The translations under genes were made by a program, and so were the position numbers. A stretch of 64,000 bases of DNA from Actinospica durhamensis (GTDB lineage Bacteria; Actinomycetota; Actinomycetes; Streptomycetales; Catenulisporaceae). Under the pieces are notes generated by a model. That model was not told the DNA's origin. It searched no databases and worked only from the letters and a program-made list of their open reading frames with translations. The DNA is taken from NCBI RefSeq assembly GCF_018139695.1, contig NZ_JAGSOG010000001.1, positions 1-64,000 of the forward strand, in the 5' to 3' direction. Shown in pieces: positions 36,908 through 45,876 of the stretch; position 1 is the first letter of the stretch; every line of letters starts with the position of its first letter.

Positions 36908-38017
36908 ATGGAGTACTGCAATCAATGCGGTGAACTGGTAGAAGGGCGCTTCTGCCGCATGTGCGGCGCACCGACGGCCGTGGCAGCCGCTCAGGCGGCC
37001 GTGCAGGCGTCGGTCACGGGAGCGGGCTACGCGGGCGGCTACGGCCCTGCCGTGGCCGAGGCTCAGGCCGTCCAGGCCGACTCGACCCAGTTCTACGCCG
37101 AGCCGCTCTACGAGGCTCCGGTGGCCCAGCCGAATCCGGGCACCCCGAGCGAGTTCGACGGCTTCTTCAGGTCCGAGGACGGTTCGCCCTCGCCGCACGC
37201 CCACACGCAACTGCTGCCGCCGGTCCAGGCCGACTACCGGATGGATCCGCCCGGCGGCTCCCGCGTCCCGCCCACGCCGCCGGAGTTCCCGGACGACGAG
37301 GACGAACAGGACGCACGCCACCAGCGCCTGCTGATGTACGGCACGCTGGGCGCGGTGCTGCTCGCCGCCGCGGTCATCCTGGGCATGCTCTACCTGGGTG
37401 GCGGTGACAACCCGGTGGGCAACGCGTCCGGCACCGGTACGGCGGGCGCGACCCCGAGCGCGGGCGCGACCTCCACGGCCGGCTCGGGCGCGGTCGTGGT
37501 GCCGACCCAGAGCGGCGGCAAGCTGACCACCAGCGCGGCGCCGAGCACCGCCCCGTCCACCACCGCCGCGGGCGGCTTCAGCGGCGACACCCTGCCGCTG
37601 GGACCGGGTTCGCAGGGCAGCCTGGTCCGGTACGTGCAGGAGCGGCTCAAGGCGCTCGGCTACTATCACGGCTCGATCTCAGGGAGCTTCGACCAGGCGA
37701 CCGCCTTGGCGGTGCAGCAGTTCCAGGGCGCCGCGGGTGTGACCGGTGACGCCGCGAGCACGGTGGGCCAGCACACGCTGGTGGCCCTGATCGCGGCCGG
37801 GGACACCCCGACCCTGCGCGCCGGCAGCCACTCGAGCGCCGTGAGCCGGCTCGACCAGGCACTCAACGAGGCGCTCGGTACGCAGCTCACGGCCTCGAAC
37901 CGCTACAACGCCACCACGATGGCCGCGGTGATGCGCTACCAGAGCTCGGTCGGGCTGATGCCGACCGGCCAGGTGGACGCGGCGACCTGGGCCAAACTGC
38001 AGAGCGGGACGCTTTAG
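36908..38017 (+). CDS. zinc-ribbon / TM / peptidoglycan-binding protein
   Basis: 369 aa. Residues 1-22 form a zinc ribbon (CNQCGELVEGRFCRMCG, four Cys). An acidic Pro/Ala-rich cytoplasmic linker follows, then one membrane segment (about 138-160, GTLGAVLLAAAVILGMLYLGG), a Thr/Ser-rich outside linker, and two peptidoglycan-binding (PG_binding_1-like) repeats: about 245-300 (VRYVQERLKALGYYHGSISG) and about 305-369. Thus a cytoplasmic Zn ribbon is tied to a wall-binding outer part. AGGAG lies 8 nt before the ATG. Possible role in linking the cell wall to cytoplasmic partners; not recognised as a named family. Confidence 0.85.
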   Translation: MEYCNQCGELVEGRFCRMCGAPTAVAAAQAAVQASVTGAGYAGGYGPAVAEAQAVQADSTQFYAEPLYEAPVAQPNPGTPSEFDGFFRSEDGSPSPHAHTQLLPPVQADYRMDPPGGSRVPPTPPEFPDDEDEQDARHQRLLMYGTLGAVLLAAAVILGMLYLGGGDNPVGNASGTGTAGATPSAGATSTAGSGAVVVPTQSGGKLTTSAAPSTAPSTTAAGGFSGDTLPLGPGSQGSLVRYVQERLKALGYYHGSISGSFDQATALAVQQFQGAAGVTGDAASTVGQHTLVALIAAGDTPTLRAGSHSSAVSRLDQALNEALGTQLTASNRYNATTMAAVMRYQSSVGLMPTGQVDAATWAKLQSGTL

Positions 38018-38065
38018 GACGCGCGGCGAGGCGGGACGCGGGACGACGGCCGAGATCCGCGGATG

Positions 38066-38341
38066 TCAGCCGTCGAGCCCGGCCGCGGCGACCAGGCGGT
38101 CACGTTCGGCCTGGTCGATCGCGGTCCAGCGGGTCGCGCGGATCGCACCCTCGAGCGCCAGCAGAGTGTGCACGCACTCCTCCGGCGGAGTCTGTTCGGC
38201 GATCAGCTGCCAGACTTCGAGCGCACCCTGGCGCTTGAGTTGTTCGAGCGACTCGATCCCTACGGAGCGCAGCCGCGCCGAGAGCACCGGCCCGATGTTG
38301 ACGGCCCGATCTATCGACAGTCCGTGGATGACAGTTCCCAC
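38066..38341 (-). CDS. TfoX C-terminal-domain protein
   Basis: 91 aa. AVNIGPVLSARLRSVGIESLEQL is the TfoX/Sxy C-terminal (helix-hairpin-like) signature. The N-terminal TfoX domain is missing, as in many actinobacterial short forms. GTG 38341 has AGAGG about 9 nt upstream; GTG 38350 abuts it. In Proteobacteria TfoX activates competence; no such role is shown here. Confidence 0.85.
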   Translation of the reverse strand: MGTVIHGLSIDRAVNIGPVLSARLRSVGIESLEQLKRQGALEVWQLIAEQTPPEECVHTLLALEGAIRATRWTAIDQAERDRLVAAAGLDG

Positions 38342-38541
38342 CGAGCTCACCCTCTACCCGATCCGCGCTCGCGCGTGCTGGAGAAAACATTCCGTGACGG
38401 TGAAACCACCATCTCCCCGGTATCGCGTCACGGCCACCCGAATCGGCCTTGCGGGTCACGGCCCGTCATACCCGGAGCCCCCACTGCTCACTTTGTATCG
38501 ATCGCATGTCAGAACCACCCGATACGCTCATGGTCCGCGCA

Positions 38542-38559
38542 GGTCACGTTACTGTGACC
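38542..38559. promoter_or_regulatory. inverted repeat upstream of the J-domain gene
   Basis: GGTCAC-GTTACT-GTGACC, a perfect 6-bp dyad with 6-nt spacer, 26 bp before the J-domain start and next to its GGAGG ribosome site (38575-38579). A repressor site overlapping the promoter is plausible; the factor is unknown. Confidence 0.5.
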
Positions 38560-38584
38560 AGTGCGAATCAGAAATGGAGGGGTC

Positions 38585-39406
38585 ATGGACGTCGCCCAAA
38601 TAGGCGTCTCGACACCGACGACGCCCGTGACGTTGGAAGACACCGTCACGGTCGCCGAGGCTGACCTGGCCCAGGCTCAGATAGATCTCGAGCACACCCG
38701 GGCCCAGCTCGACCACCTGACCCGGCAGCAGCACAGCCAGCTCGGGCCGCTCTACGACCGGCTCGACCAGCTCGACCTGGACATCGCCGGCCTGCGGGCC
38801 ACGCTCACCGGCGCTCCGGAGGACCTGCGCAGGCTCCAGGCGCTCTACGGCACCGGGCCCTCGGGGCCGGACCCGCTGACCGACCCGCTCCCGGTCGCCG
38901 CGCCCGCGGTGGACCCGGAGTACACCAGCACCCTGCGGTTCACCGAGCCCGAGGTCGCGATGGCCGAGGAGATCAGCCCGGCCAAGGTGGCCCAGCGCAT
39001 CTACCGCGAACTCGCCCGCCGCGCCCACCCCGACCTGGTGCAGGACCCGGTGGACAAGGAGCGGCGCAGCGCGTTCATAGCCCGGGTCAACGAGGCCTAC
39101 CGCAAGCTCGACCTCTACGAGCTGCAGCGGCTGGCCGAGGAGTGGGCCGTGGTGAACAACACCGGCCCGACCGATCCGGCCGTGCGCCAGATGTGGCTGC
39201 GCCAGCGGCTGATCTGGCTCAAGGCGCGCACCGCCGAGGCCAGGGTGGAGCGCGAGACGCTGCTGTCCAGCCCGATCGGCCAGCTGCTGCTCGAAGTCGG
39301 CGCGGCCCTCGTCCTCGAGGTGCTCTCGAGCCGGCTGTGGGAGCAGATCAACAGCAAGGAACAGGCGCTCAACCTGCTGCGCCAGCAGCTGCTGATGCCG
39401 CAGTAG
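38585..39406 (+). CDS. J-domain (DnaJ-like) protein
   Basis: 273 aa. A coiled-coil N-terminus (about 20-75, rich in L-x-x-Q/E), a J-domain in the middle (about 140-185: QRIYRELARRAHPDLVQDP...) with the intact HPD tripeptide that stimulates Hsp70 ATPase, and a C-terminal helical region. No Gly/Phe, zinc-finger or client-binding DnaJ domains. GGAGG 5-9 nt upstream of the ATG. Probably a dedicated DnaK partner for an unknown client. Confidence 0.85.
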   Translation: MDVAQIGVSTPTTPVTLEDTVTVAEADLAQAQIDLEHTRAQLDHLTRQQHSQLGPLYDRLDQLDLDIAGLRATLTGAPEDLRRLQALYGTGPSGPDPLTDPLPVAAPAVDPEYTSTLRFTEPEVAMAEEISPAKVAQRIYRELARRAHPDLVQDPVDKERRSAFIARVNEAYRKLDLYELQRLAEEWAVVNNTGPTDPAVRQMWLRQRLIWLKARTAEARVERETLLSSPIGQLLLEVGAALVLEVLSSRLWEQINSKEQALNLLRQQLLMPQ

Positions 39407-39556
39407 GACAGGCGGCCGGCGAAAAGTCAGAACGTCGGGAAGCCGCCCGGCCCGCGGCAACGGGTCCGGCGGAATCTCGCGCGATGCCCCTGACCCTGCC
39501 CGTGACCCACGAAGCCGGACCCCGCGGCCGCAACCCACCCGCCAACCCGGCGGCGG

Positions 39557-40348
39557 CTACCGGAACTCGGCGGACAGGCCCGTGGCCACGGCCAGGCCGG
39601 TGGAGCGGTCGAGCAGGTAGGTGCTGAGGCTGTCGGTGACCGAGCGCGGCTCGATCATCAGGTCCTCGATCCCCGGCCCGAAGCGCGCGGTCAGCTGCGG
39701 CCGGCTGAGCGCGGTGACGTCGGTCTGCGCCACGATGTTGAACCAGTGGCGCACCGCGGCGGGCCAGTCGCCCTGGTTGTTGCGCGGCGGCGGCTCGAGC
39801 AGGTCGAACACCACCCGGGGTCCGCACAGCGCGGGCCCGAGGGTGACCAGGGTGACCGCGACCGAGTCGCTCACCGCGCACAGGGTCTCGTAGGCGATCA
39901 GGCCGCCGAGCCCGTGCCCGACCACGACCTGCGTCTCCGCGCCGATGCAGCCCTGGGTGCGGTCGCGCAGCTCGTGCCGGTACTTGCGGTCGGTCAGGTA
40001 GCGGCGCAGCTGGGCCGCGCCGCCCGCGGGCGGCTTGGGCTGCCGGCTGAAGTGGGCCGTGCCGCGCAGCGCGGTGGCCGCGTCCGGGACCGCCTCGCCG
40101 CGGCCCTGGCCGGTGCGCACGGCGGCGGACCACCAGCCCTCGAGCACCGAGCGTTCCAGGGCGAGCCCCTCCACCGGGATCGGGCCGGACTCCGGCCGGG
40201 CGCGCAGGTCGGCGAACTCGACCACGGTGATCCGGTCGGCCGCGGGCACCTGGCCGCGCACCGCCCGCAGTGACGAGACCAGGGCGGCGGCGATGCGGGG
40301 CAGCCCGGCATCGGTGTCCGGGTCCGGCACCACGACTATGACCGCCAT
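39557..40348 (-). CDS. alpha/beta-hydrolase-fold protein lacking the nucleophile Ser
   Basis: 263 aa. The nucleophile elbow reads VVVGHGLGGLIAYE: the usual G-x-S-x-G has Gly in place of Ser, so hydrolase activity is unlikely. Rest of the fold is normal (N-terminal VIVVVPDPDTDAG strand-turn, LVTLGPALCGPRVVFD later strand). No signal peptide. A GTG/ATG start at 40348 with weak ribosome site. Function unknown; perhaps a binding or regulatory pseudo-hydrolase. Confidence 0.72.
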   Translation of the reverse strand: MAVIVVVPDPDTDAGLPRIAAALVSSLRAVRGQVPAADRITVVEFADLRARPESGPIPVEGLALERSVLEGWWSAAVRTGQGRGEAVPDAATALRGTAHFSRQPKPPAGGAAQLRRYLTDRKYRHELRDRTQGCIGAETQVVVGHGLGGLIAYETLCAVSDSVAVTLVTLGPALCGPRVVFDLLEPPPRNNQGDWPAAVRHWFNIVAQTDVTALSRPQLTARFGPGIEDLMIEPRSVTDSLSTYLLDRSTGLAVATGLSAEFR

Positions 40349-40556
40349 CCGTGGCCCCCCTCGGGGTGTGTGTTGCTGCGGAGCCGGGCGCGGCGGAGCC
40401 CTCCCGCCGTCTCGTCGACCCCGTCTTACCGTGTCGGACCTGCCGCGTGCCGGTCCTGACTGAGCGTCAGATCATCGTATAGCTCCAGCGTAACCGAAGC
40501 ACGACCTCGGGTGAGGGCACGGCGGCGCCGGAGCGGCGAAACGCACAAGTTGTTAC

Positions 40557-41483
40557 CTACCGGTTACCGCCGCGCACGTCCGCGAGCCAGTCCCGCGCCT
40601 CGACGAACTCCGCGTCGGTGGTGCCCGGGCGGATGCTCGGGGCCTGCCGGTCCGCCCGCGGATAGGAGCCGAGGAAGCGCAGCCGGCCGCTGTTGCGGCG
40701 CAGGCCCTGCAGCGCCTCGCCGACCCGCTCCTCCTCGACGTGGCCCTCGCAGTCGATGAAGAAGTAGTACTTACCCATGGCCTCGCCGGTGGGCCGGGAC
40801 TCGATCCGGCACAGGTTCACCCCGCGCCCGGCGAACTCCTCGAGGATCTCCATCAGCTCGCCGGGGTGGTTGTCGCGCAGGCCCACGGTGATCGAGGTCT
40901 TGTCCACGCCGGTGGGCGCGGTGGGCCGGCCCGGGCGGGTGACCACGACGAAGCGGGTCTGCGCCGCGGTGTCGGAGATGTCGTCGGCCAGCACCTCGAG
41001 CCCGTACCTGGCCGCGGTGAACGCGCCGGCCAGCGCCCCGTCGAAGACCCCGTCGCGCACCTGCCTGGCCGCGTCGGCGTTGGACGCCGCGGTCTCCCAG
41101 CGCGTGTCCGGCAGCTGCCGGGTGAGCCAGCGCCGGCACTGCGGCTCCGCGACCGGGTGGCTGGCGACGGTCTTGACCTGGTCGATCGGCGTGCCGGGGC
41201 GCACCAGCAGCGCGAAGGTGACCGGCAGCAGCAGCTCCCGCACGATCATCAGCGGCTCGCCGTTGGCCAGTTCGTCTATGGTCGCGGTGACCGCGCCCTC
41301 CACCGAGCTCTCCATCGCGGCCACCGCGGCCTCGCACTCGCCGGTGCGCACCGCGTCGAAGGCCGCGGGCACCGAGGGGTAGGGCACGGCCTCGACCTCG
41401 CCGCCCTCGGGCAGGGCGAGCAGCGCGGCCTCGGTGAACGTCCCGGACGGGCCCAGGAAGGCGTAACGCGGCGTGTGCGACAT
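40557..41483 (-). CDS. pheA: prephenate dehydratase
   Basis: 308 aa, makes phenylpyruvate from prephenate for phenylalanine synthesis. FLGPSGTFTEAAL at the start, SSVEGAVTATIDEL, and the catalytic TRF triad in AAQTRFVVVTR (about 180). The C-terminal ACT domain (about 198-270) carries the ESRPTGEAMGKYYFF motif that binds phenylalanine, so feedback inhibition is expected. Monofunctional (no chorismate mutase domain), as is usual in actinobacteria. ATG start. Confidence 0.95.
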   Translation of the reverse strand: MSHTPRYAFLGPSGTFTEAALLALPEGGEVEAVPYPSVPAAFDAVRTGECEAAVAAMESSVEGAVTATIDELANGEPLMIVRELLLPVTFALLVRPGTPIDQVKTVASHPVAEPQCRRWLTRQLPDTRWETAASNADAARQVRDGVFDGALAGAFTAARYGLEVLADDISDTAAQTRFVVVTRPGRPTAPTGVDKTSITVGLRDNHPGELMEILEEFAGRGVNLCRIESRPTGEAMGKYYFFIDCEGHVEEERVGEALQGLRRNSGRLRFLGSYPRADRQAPSIRPGTTDAEFVEARDWLADVRGGNR

Positions 41484-41547
41484 GTGGCCAACCTAGCGCC
41501 CCGGCCCGGCGCCCCGACGGCCTTCTCAGCCATCGGGCACCGCCGCC

Positions 41548-42219
41548 CTACTCGATCGGCGCGCCGGACAGGATCCGGGCGAAGTCGGCGCGCAGCTGCG
41601 GCACGGTGATGTCCTCCACCAGCCACTCGATGTGCGCCTTGCCGTCGGAGGTGTAGCCGAGCACCTGCAGGCCGTGGGTGACCTGGTAGTCGCCGGACAT
41701 CACGGTGGGCTTCTCCACGTCCACGCCGACCGCGGTGCCGGAGTCGTGGATGACGTCCCAGGAGGCGGTCAGGCCGGTGGAGCTCGGCAGGTCGAAGCGG
41801 GCGAGCCAGGCGGAGAGCACAGGCACCGTGTCGCGCCACGGGTCGGTGGTGACGACGTCGACGGTGATCCGGCTCTGCTCGGCCTTCGGCAGTCCGCGCC
41901 AGGCCGCGCTGATGTCCGCCATGGTGGTCGGGCAGTCGTCGTCGCAGTGGGTGAAGCCGTAGAACACCAGGGTCAGGTCGCCCTTCGCGGGCGCCTTGAT
42001 GCTCTCGGTGCCGCCGCTGGTGGCGCTGAAGGTCCCGGACGGCAGCCCGTAGGGCTTGGTGAGCACCGGACCGTAGTACGCCGAGGTCGGCCCGATCTGG
42101 GTGATCTGCGCGGTGGGGCTCTGCGTGGAGCCGCTCGACGAGCAGCCGGCCAGCCCCGCGGCCAGCGCGCCGCCGAACGCGGCGAGCGCGGCGATTCGTC
42201 CGTTGCGGAGGAGTTTCAC
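41548..42219 (-). CDS. SCO1/SenC-family lipoprotein
   Basis: 223 aa. Signal peptide with lipobox LAGC near residue 26, so a membrane-anchored exported lipoprotein. Thioredoxin fold with the copper-binding C-x3-C in THCDDDCPTT (about 88-92) and a downstream histidine in VTHGLQVLGY. SCO proteins deliver copper to the CuA site of cytochrome c oxidase. GTG 42219 is used; the open frame to 42504 is rejected for lack of a lipobox-compatible start. Confidence 0.88.
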   Translation of the reverse strand: MKLLRNGRIAALAAFGGALAAGLAGCSSSGSTQSPTAQITQIGPTSAYYGPVLTKPYGLPSGTFSATSGGTESIKAPAKGDLTLVFYGFTHCDDDCPTTMADISAAWRGLPKAEQSRITVDVVTTDPWRDTVPVLSAWLARFDLPSSTGLTASWDVIHDSGTAVGVDVEKPTVMSGDYQVTHGLQVLGYTSDGKAHIEWLVEDITVPQLRADFARILSGAPIE

Positions 42220-42443
42220 AGGCTCGATGGTGTCATGCCCGCCGCGCCCGCCCGGCACCGGGGTCCCGGGCCCTCTACGCTGCGTAGAACTTCGCCGCAC
42301 CCGGGGCGATGGAGTCCGTTTCGGGGCCATTCGGGCGAATTTGAGAGGCCCGCCCGGGAGTTTTCGCGGGCAGTGATGGCGTATTGATCCGAGAAGCCGG
42401 TAATACCTATCTGCGTGTCCTGAAGACGCGGGAGGTAGAGCTC

Positions 42444-42899
42444 GTGGTGGACGTGAACTGGACCCTGCTGCTTCCGCGCGAAGCGCAGAGCGTGGGCAAA
42501 GCACGACGCATGCTGAGGGACACCGCCGACCTCGTCGGCATGGATCCCGACATCACCTTCGACCTCGGCGTCGCGCTGACCGAGGCCTGTGCCAACGTGA
42601 TCGAGCATTCCGGACCGGCCGAGGGTTACTGGGTGGCCGCGGGAATCAGCTCGGACCGATGTTGGGTGGACGTCATCGACAACGGCGTCGGGTTCGCCCC
42701 GCGCCGGCTGGTGGAGGTGCGCGGAAGCCGGCGCCCGGCCGCGGCCGTGGCCACCGCGCCCGACATGGCCGAGTCCGGCCGCGGCCTGATGCTGATCGAA
42801 GCCCTCTGCGACCGGGTGGACATCCGCAACCATCCGGCGCGCGGCGCGATGATCCACTTCGAGCGCGACCTCAAGCCACGCGAACCGGTCGCGGCCTGA
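42444..42899 (+). CDS. SpoIIAB/RsbW-like anti-sigma ATPase
   Basis: 151 aa HATPase_c_2 protein. N-box LTEACANVIEHSG (about 45), G1 box DVIDNGVGF (about 77) and G2 box SGRGLMLIEALCD (about 112) are intact, so ATP binding is expected. Such proteins phosphorylate anti-anti-sigma factors and trap alternative sigma factors; no sigma or antagonist gene is adjacent. GTG 42444 is chosen because GGGAGGT is 9 nt upstream; the longer frame from a TTG at 42384 lacks support. Confidence 0.88.
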   Translation: MVDVNWTLLLPREAQSVGKARRMLRDTADLVGMDPDITFDLGVALTEACANVIEHSGPAEGYWVAAGISSDRCWVDVIDNGVGFAPRRLVEVRGSRRPAAAVATAPDMAESGRGLMLIEALCDRVDIRNHPARGAMIHFERDLKPREPVAA

Positions 42900-42912
42900 C
42901 ACAATCGCCTCC

Positions 42913-43566
42913 GTGACCTCAGGCGGATCCGATCCCGCGCTCGACCCCGCGTTCGACGCCGTCGTCCTCGCCGGGGGCGGGGCGCACCGGCTCGACGGCA
43001 CCGACAAGCCGGCCCTCGAGATCGGCGGCGCCACCCTGCTCGACCGGGTGCTGGCCGCCTGCGCCGAGGCGGACCGGACCGTGTGCGTGGGGCCGCGGCG
43101 CCCGACCGCACGGCCGGTGAGCTGGACCAGGGAGAGCCCGGCCGGCGGCGGCCCGGTGGCGGCGCTGGCCTCCGGGCTGGCCCACGTCGCGGCCCCACTC
43201 GTGCTCGTACTCGCCGCCGATCTGCCCTTCCTCGACCCCGTCGTGGTGCGCGCCCTGGTGCGCGCGGCCGCCGACGGGGCGGACGGCGCCGTGCTCACCG
43301 ACGCGGACGGCCGGGACCAGTGGCTGGCCGCGTGCTACCGGCACGCCGCTCTCGCGGTGGGTCTGGAGCGGCTGCGGGCCGAACGCGGCGCGCTGGCCGG
43401 CGCCTCTCTCAGGACCCTGCTGTCCGACCTCGAACTGAGCCGGGTGCCGGATCCGGACGGGCTCGGCTTCGACTGCGACACCTGGGAGGATGTGCGTCAT
43501 GTTCGAAGACTGGTTGAAGACGGTCGCCCTGATCAGCGAGCGGCCGGAACTGGATCTGACTCCTGA
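42913..43566 (+). CDS. mobA: molybdenum cofactor guanylyltransferase
   Basis: 217 aa. VVLAGGGAHRLDGTDKPALEIGG is the MobA-type nucleotide-binding signature (LAGGxxxRxGxDK). Also GGPVAALASGL and LVLAADLPFLDP (metal Asp). It attaches GMP to molybdopterin for the bis-MGD cofactor. GTG start. The stop overlaps the DUF6457 gene, a known partner arrangement. Confidence 0.88.
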   Translation: MTSGGSDPALDPAFDAVVLAGGGAHRLDGTDKPALEIGGATLLDRVLAACAEADRTVCVGPRRPTARPVSWTRESPAGGGPVAALASGLAHVAAPLVLVLAADLPFLDPVVVRALVRAAADGADGAVLTDADGRDQWLAACYRHAALAVGLERLRAERGALAGASLRTLLSDLELSRVPDPDGLGFDCDTWEDVRHVRRLVEDGRPDQRAAGTGSDS

Positions 43567-43774
43567 TCAGCAGTCGCTGGTGCTCGACCTGGCCCGGGAG
43601 GCCGCGCACGGCGTGGCCAGGCCGGCCGCCCCGCTGACCACCTTCCTGGCCGGCTACGCGCTCGGCGCCGGGGCCGGACTCGAGGACCTGTCCGCGCTGG
43701 TGGCGCGGCTGAGCGAGGCCGCGCAGGCCCACGCCGCGGCCGCGAGCGCCGGCGACGCGGCGCCAACGGAGTAG
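43499..43774 (+). CDS. DUF6457 protein next to mobA
   Basis: 91 aa, helical: WLKTVALISERPELDLTPDQQSLVLDLAREAAHGV and PLTTFLAGYALGAGAG are typical of the DUF6457 family found beside mobA/fdhD-type genes. It starts inside mobA (68-bp overlap); ATG 43499 has GGGAGGA 9 nt upstream, while the ATG at 43490 has none. Probably assists molybdoenzyme maturation; untested. Confidence 0.85.
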   Translation: MFEDWLKTVALISERPELDLTPDQQSLVLDLAREAAHGVARPAAPLTTFLAGYALGAGAGLEDLSALVARLSEAAQAHAAAASAGDAAPTE

Positions 43775-43814
43775 TACGCACATCCCGGCGCCCTCACGCG
43801 GGTAGCCACCGGCC

Positions 43815-44861
43815 GTGAACATCGGCGCGCGCCGGGCCGCGGTGGACCCGGACGTCCACCTGCCCGGCGGGCCGGTCCGGCCGCTGCGCTCGATCGGACT
43901 GCGCGTGGGCTTCTCGGTGTTCGCGCTCGTGCTCACGGTGGTCCTGGTCTACGTGGACCGGGACGGCTACAAGGACGCGACCACCGGCCAGATGTCGTTC
44001 GTGGACTGCCTGTACTACGCCACGGTCACCCTCTCCACCACCGGCTACGGCGACATCGTGCCCGCCACCGAGGGCGCCCGGCTGGTGAACGCGCTGGTGA
44101 TCACGCCGCTGCGAGTGGTCTTCCTGATCGTCTTGGTCGGCACCACGCTCGAGGTCCTGGCCGAGGGCACCCGTAGGCAGTGGGACCAGCGGCGCTGGAG
44201 GAACCGGATGCAGGATCACATCGTCGTCGTCGGCTACGGCACCAAGGGCAGCGCCGCGGTCGAGACCCTGCTCAAGCACGGGGTGGCGGCCGAGCGGATC
44301 GTGGTGATCGACCACCAGCGCCAGGCCCTGGCCCGGGCCAACGCCGCGGGCCTCGTCTCGGTCTGGGGCGACGCCACCCGCAGCAGCGTGCTGGCGAAGG
44401 CCGAGACCGCGCGGGCGAGCACGATCGTGATCACCACCGAGCGCGACGACACCGCCGTGCTGTGCACCCTCACCGCCCGCCAGCTCGCCCCTGACGCCTT
44501 CATCGCCGCGTCCGTGCGCGAGGCGGAGAACGCGCCGCTGGTGCGCCAGTCGGGCGCAGACACCGTGGTGACCTCCTCGGAGATGACCGGCAACCTGCTC
44601 GGCGCCTCCACGCTCAGCCCCGAGGTGGGCGCGGTGGTGACCGACCTGCTCACCTACGGCCAGGGCCTGGACATCGTGGAGCAGCAGGCCGGACCGGAGG
44701 AGATCGGCCGCGATCCGCGCTCCTGCGCCCTGCCGGTGCTCGGGGTCATCCGCGGCGGGCGGATGCTGCGGTTCGACGACCCGTCCATCGGCGCGGTGCG
44801 GGCCGAGGACCGGGTGATCGTGGTGCGCCCGCGCGACCCGGCCGCCCCCGCCGAGGCATAG
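43815..44861 (+). CDS. two-TM potassium channel with RCK domain
   Basis: 348 aa. Two membrane segments (about 30-48 and 92-116) flank a pore loop with selectivity filter TLSTTGYGD. The RCK/TrkA-N Rossmann domain begins at VVVGYGTKGSAAV (about 138) and is followed by a TrkA-C-like region. This is the Kch/MthK-type layout; ligand and gating are not predictable. GTG start. The quinone oxidoreductase starts 9 nt after its stop, so both may be co-transcribed. Confidence 0.92.
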   Translation: MNIGARRAAVDPDVHLPGGPVRPLRSIGLRVGFSVFALVLTVVLVYVDRDGYKDATTGQMSFVDCLYYATVTLSTTGYGDIVPATEGARLVNALVITPLRVVFLIVLVGTTLEVLAEGTRRQWDQRRWRNRMQDHIVVVGYGTKGSAAVETLLKHGVAAERIVVIDHQRQALARANAAGLVSVWGDATRSSVLAKAETARASTIVITTERDDTAVLCTLTARQLAPDAFIAASVREAENAPLVRQSGADTVVTSSEMTGNLLGASTLSPEVGAVVTDLLTYGQGLDIVEQQAGPEEIGRDPRSCALPVLGVIRGGRMLRFDDPSIGAVRAEDRVIVVRPRDPAAPAEA

Positions 44862-44870
44862 GCTGGCTGA

Positions 44871-45848
44871 ATGAAGGCGATCGTGTGCAGTGAACCGGGC
44901 GGACCCGAGGTGCTGACCTGGGCCGAGGTCCCCGATCCCGAGCCCGGCCCCGGCGAGGTGCTCGTGGGCGTGGTCGCGACGGCCGTGAACCGGGCCGACC
45001 TGATGCAGCGGCGCGGTTTCTACCCGCCCCCGGCCGGCGCCAGCGACGTGCTCGGGCTCGAGTGCTCGGGCCGGGTGGCCCGGCTCGGCGAGGGCGTGAC
45101 CGGCTGGTCCGTGGGCGACGAGGTGTGCGCGCTGCTCAGCGGCGGCGGTTACGCCGAACGGGTGGTCGTGCCGGCCGGGCAGCTGCTGCCGGTGCCCGCG
45201 GGCCTGGACCTCGAGGCCGCGGCCGGGCTGCCGGAGACCGTGTGCACCGTGTGGTCGAACGTCTTCATGACCGCCCACCTGCGCCCGGGCGAGCGGCTGC
45301 TCGTGCACGGCGGCGCCGGCGGCATCGGCACCACCGCGATCCAGCTGGCCAAGGCGTTCGGCGCGAGCGTGCTGGTGACGGTCGGCTCCGCGGCGAAGGC
45401 GCGCCGCTGCGTCGAACTCGGCGCCGACGCGGCCATCGACTACAAGACCGAGGACTTCGTGGCCAGGGTGGCGGAGCTGACCGAGGGCCGCGGGGTCGAT
45501 GTGATCCTCGACAACATGGGCGCGAAGTACCTGGCCAGGAACATCGACGCGCTGGCGGTCAACGGGCGGCTGGCGAACATCGGGCTGCAGGGCGGGAACC
45601 GGGGCGAGCTCGACTTCGGCAAGCTCATGTCCAAGCGGGCCGCCGTGATCTCCACCACGCTGCGGGCCCGTCCGACCGAGGAGAAGGCGGCCATCGTGGC
45701 GGCCGTGCGCGAGCACGCCTGGCCGCTGGTGGCCGATGGGACGCTGCGTCCGATCGTGGACCGCAGGATCCCGCTGTCCGAGGCGGCCGAGGCGCACCGC
45801 GTGGTGGAGGCCTCGGACCACGTGGGCAAGGTCCTCCTGGTCGCGTAG
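44871..45848 (+). CDS. NAD(P)H quinone oxidoreductase, PIG3-like
   Basis: 325-aa medium-chain, zinc-free reductase. VNRADLMQRRGFYPPPAGASDVLGLECSG at the start and LVHGGAGGIGTTAIQLAKAFG (NADPH-binding, about 143) identify the QOR/PIG3 group. No structural-zinc cysteine cluster is present. Overall length fits. It likely reduces quinones or enones. Confidence 0.92.
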   Translation: MKAIVCSEPGGPEVLTWAEVPDPEPGPGEVLVGVVATAVNRADLMQRRGFYPPPAGASDVLGLECSGRVARLGEGVTGWSVGDEVCALLSGGGYAERVVVPAGQLLPVPAGLDLEAAAGLPETVCTVWSNVFMTAHLRPGERLLVHGGAGGIGTTAIQLAKAFGASVLVTVGSAAKARRCVELGADAAIDYKTEDFVARVAELTEGRGVDVILDNMGAKYLARNIDALAVNGRLANIGLQGGNRGELDFGKLMSKRAAVISTTLRARPTEEKAAIVAAVREHAWPLVADGTLRPIVDRRIPLSEAAEAHRVVEASDHVGKVLLVA

Positions 45849-45876
45849 TGGCCGACGAGTGGGAAAGGATGGACTC

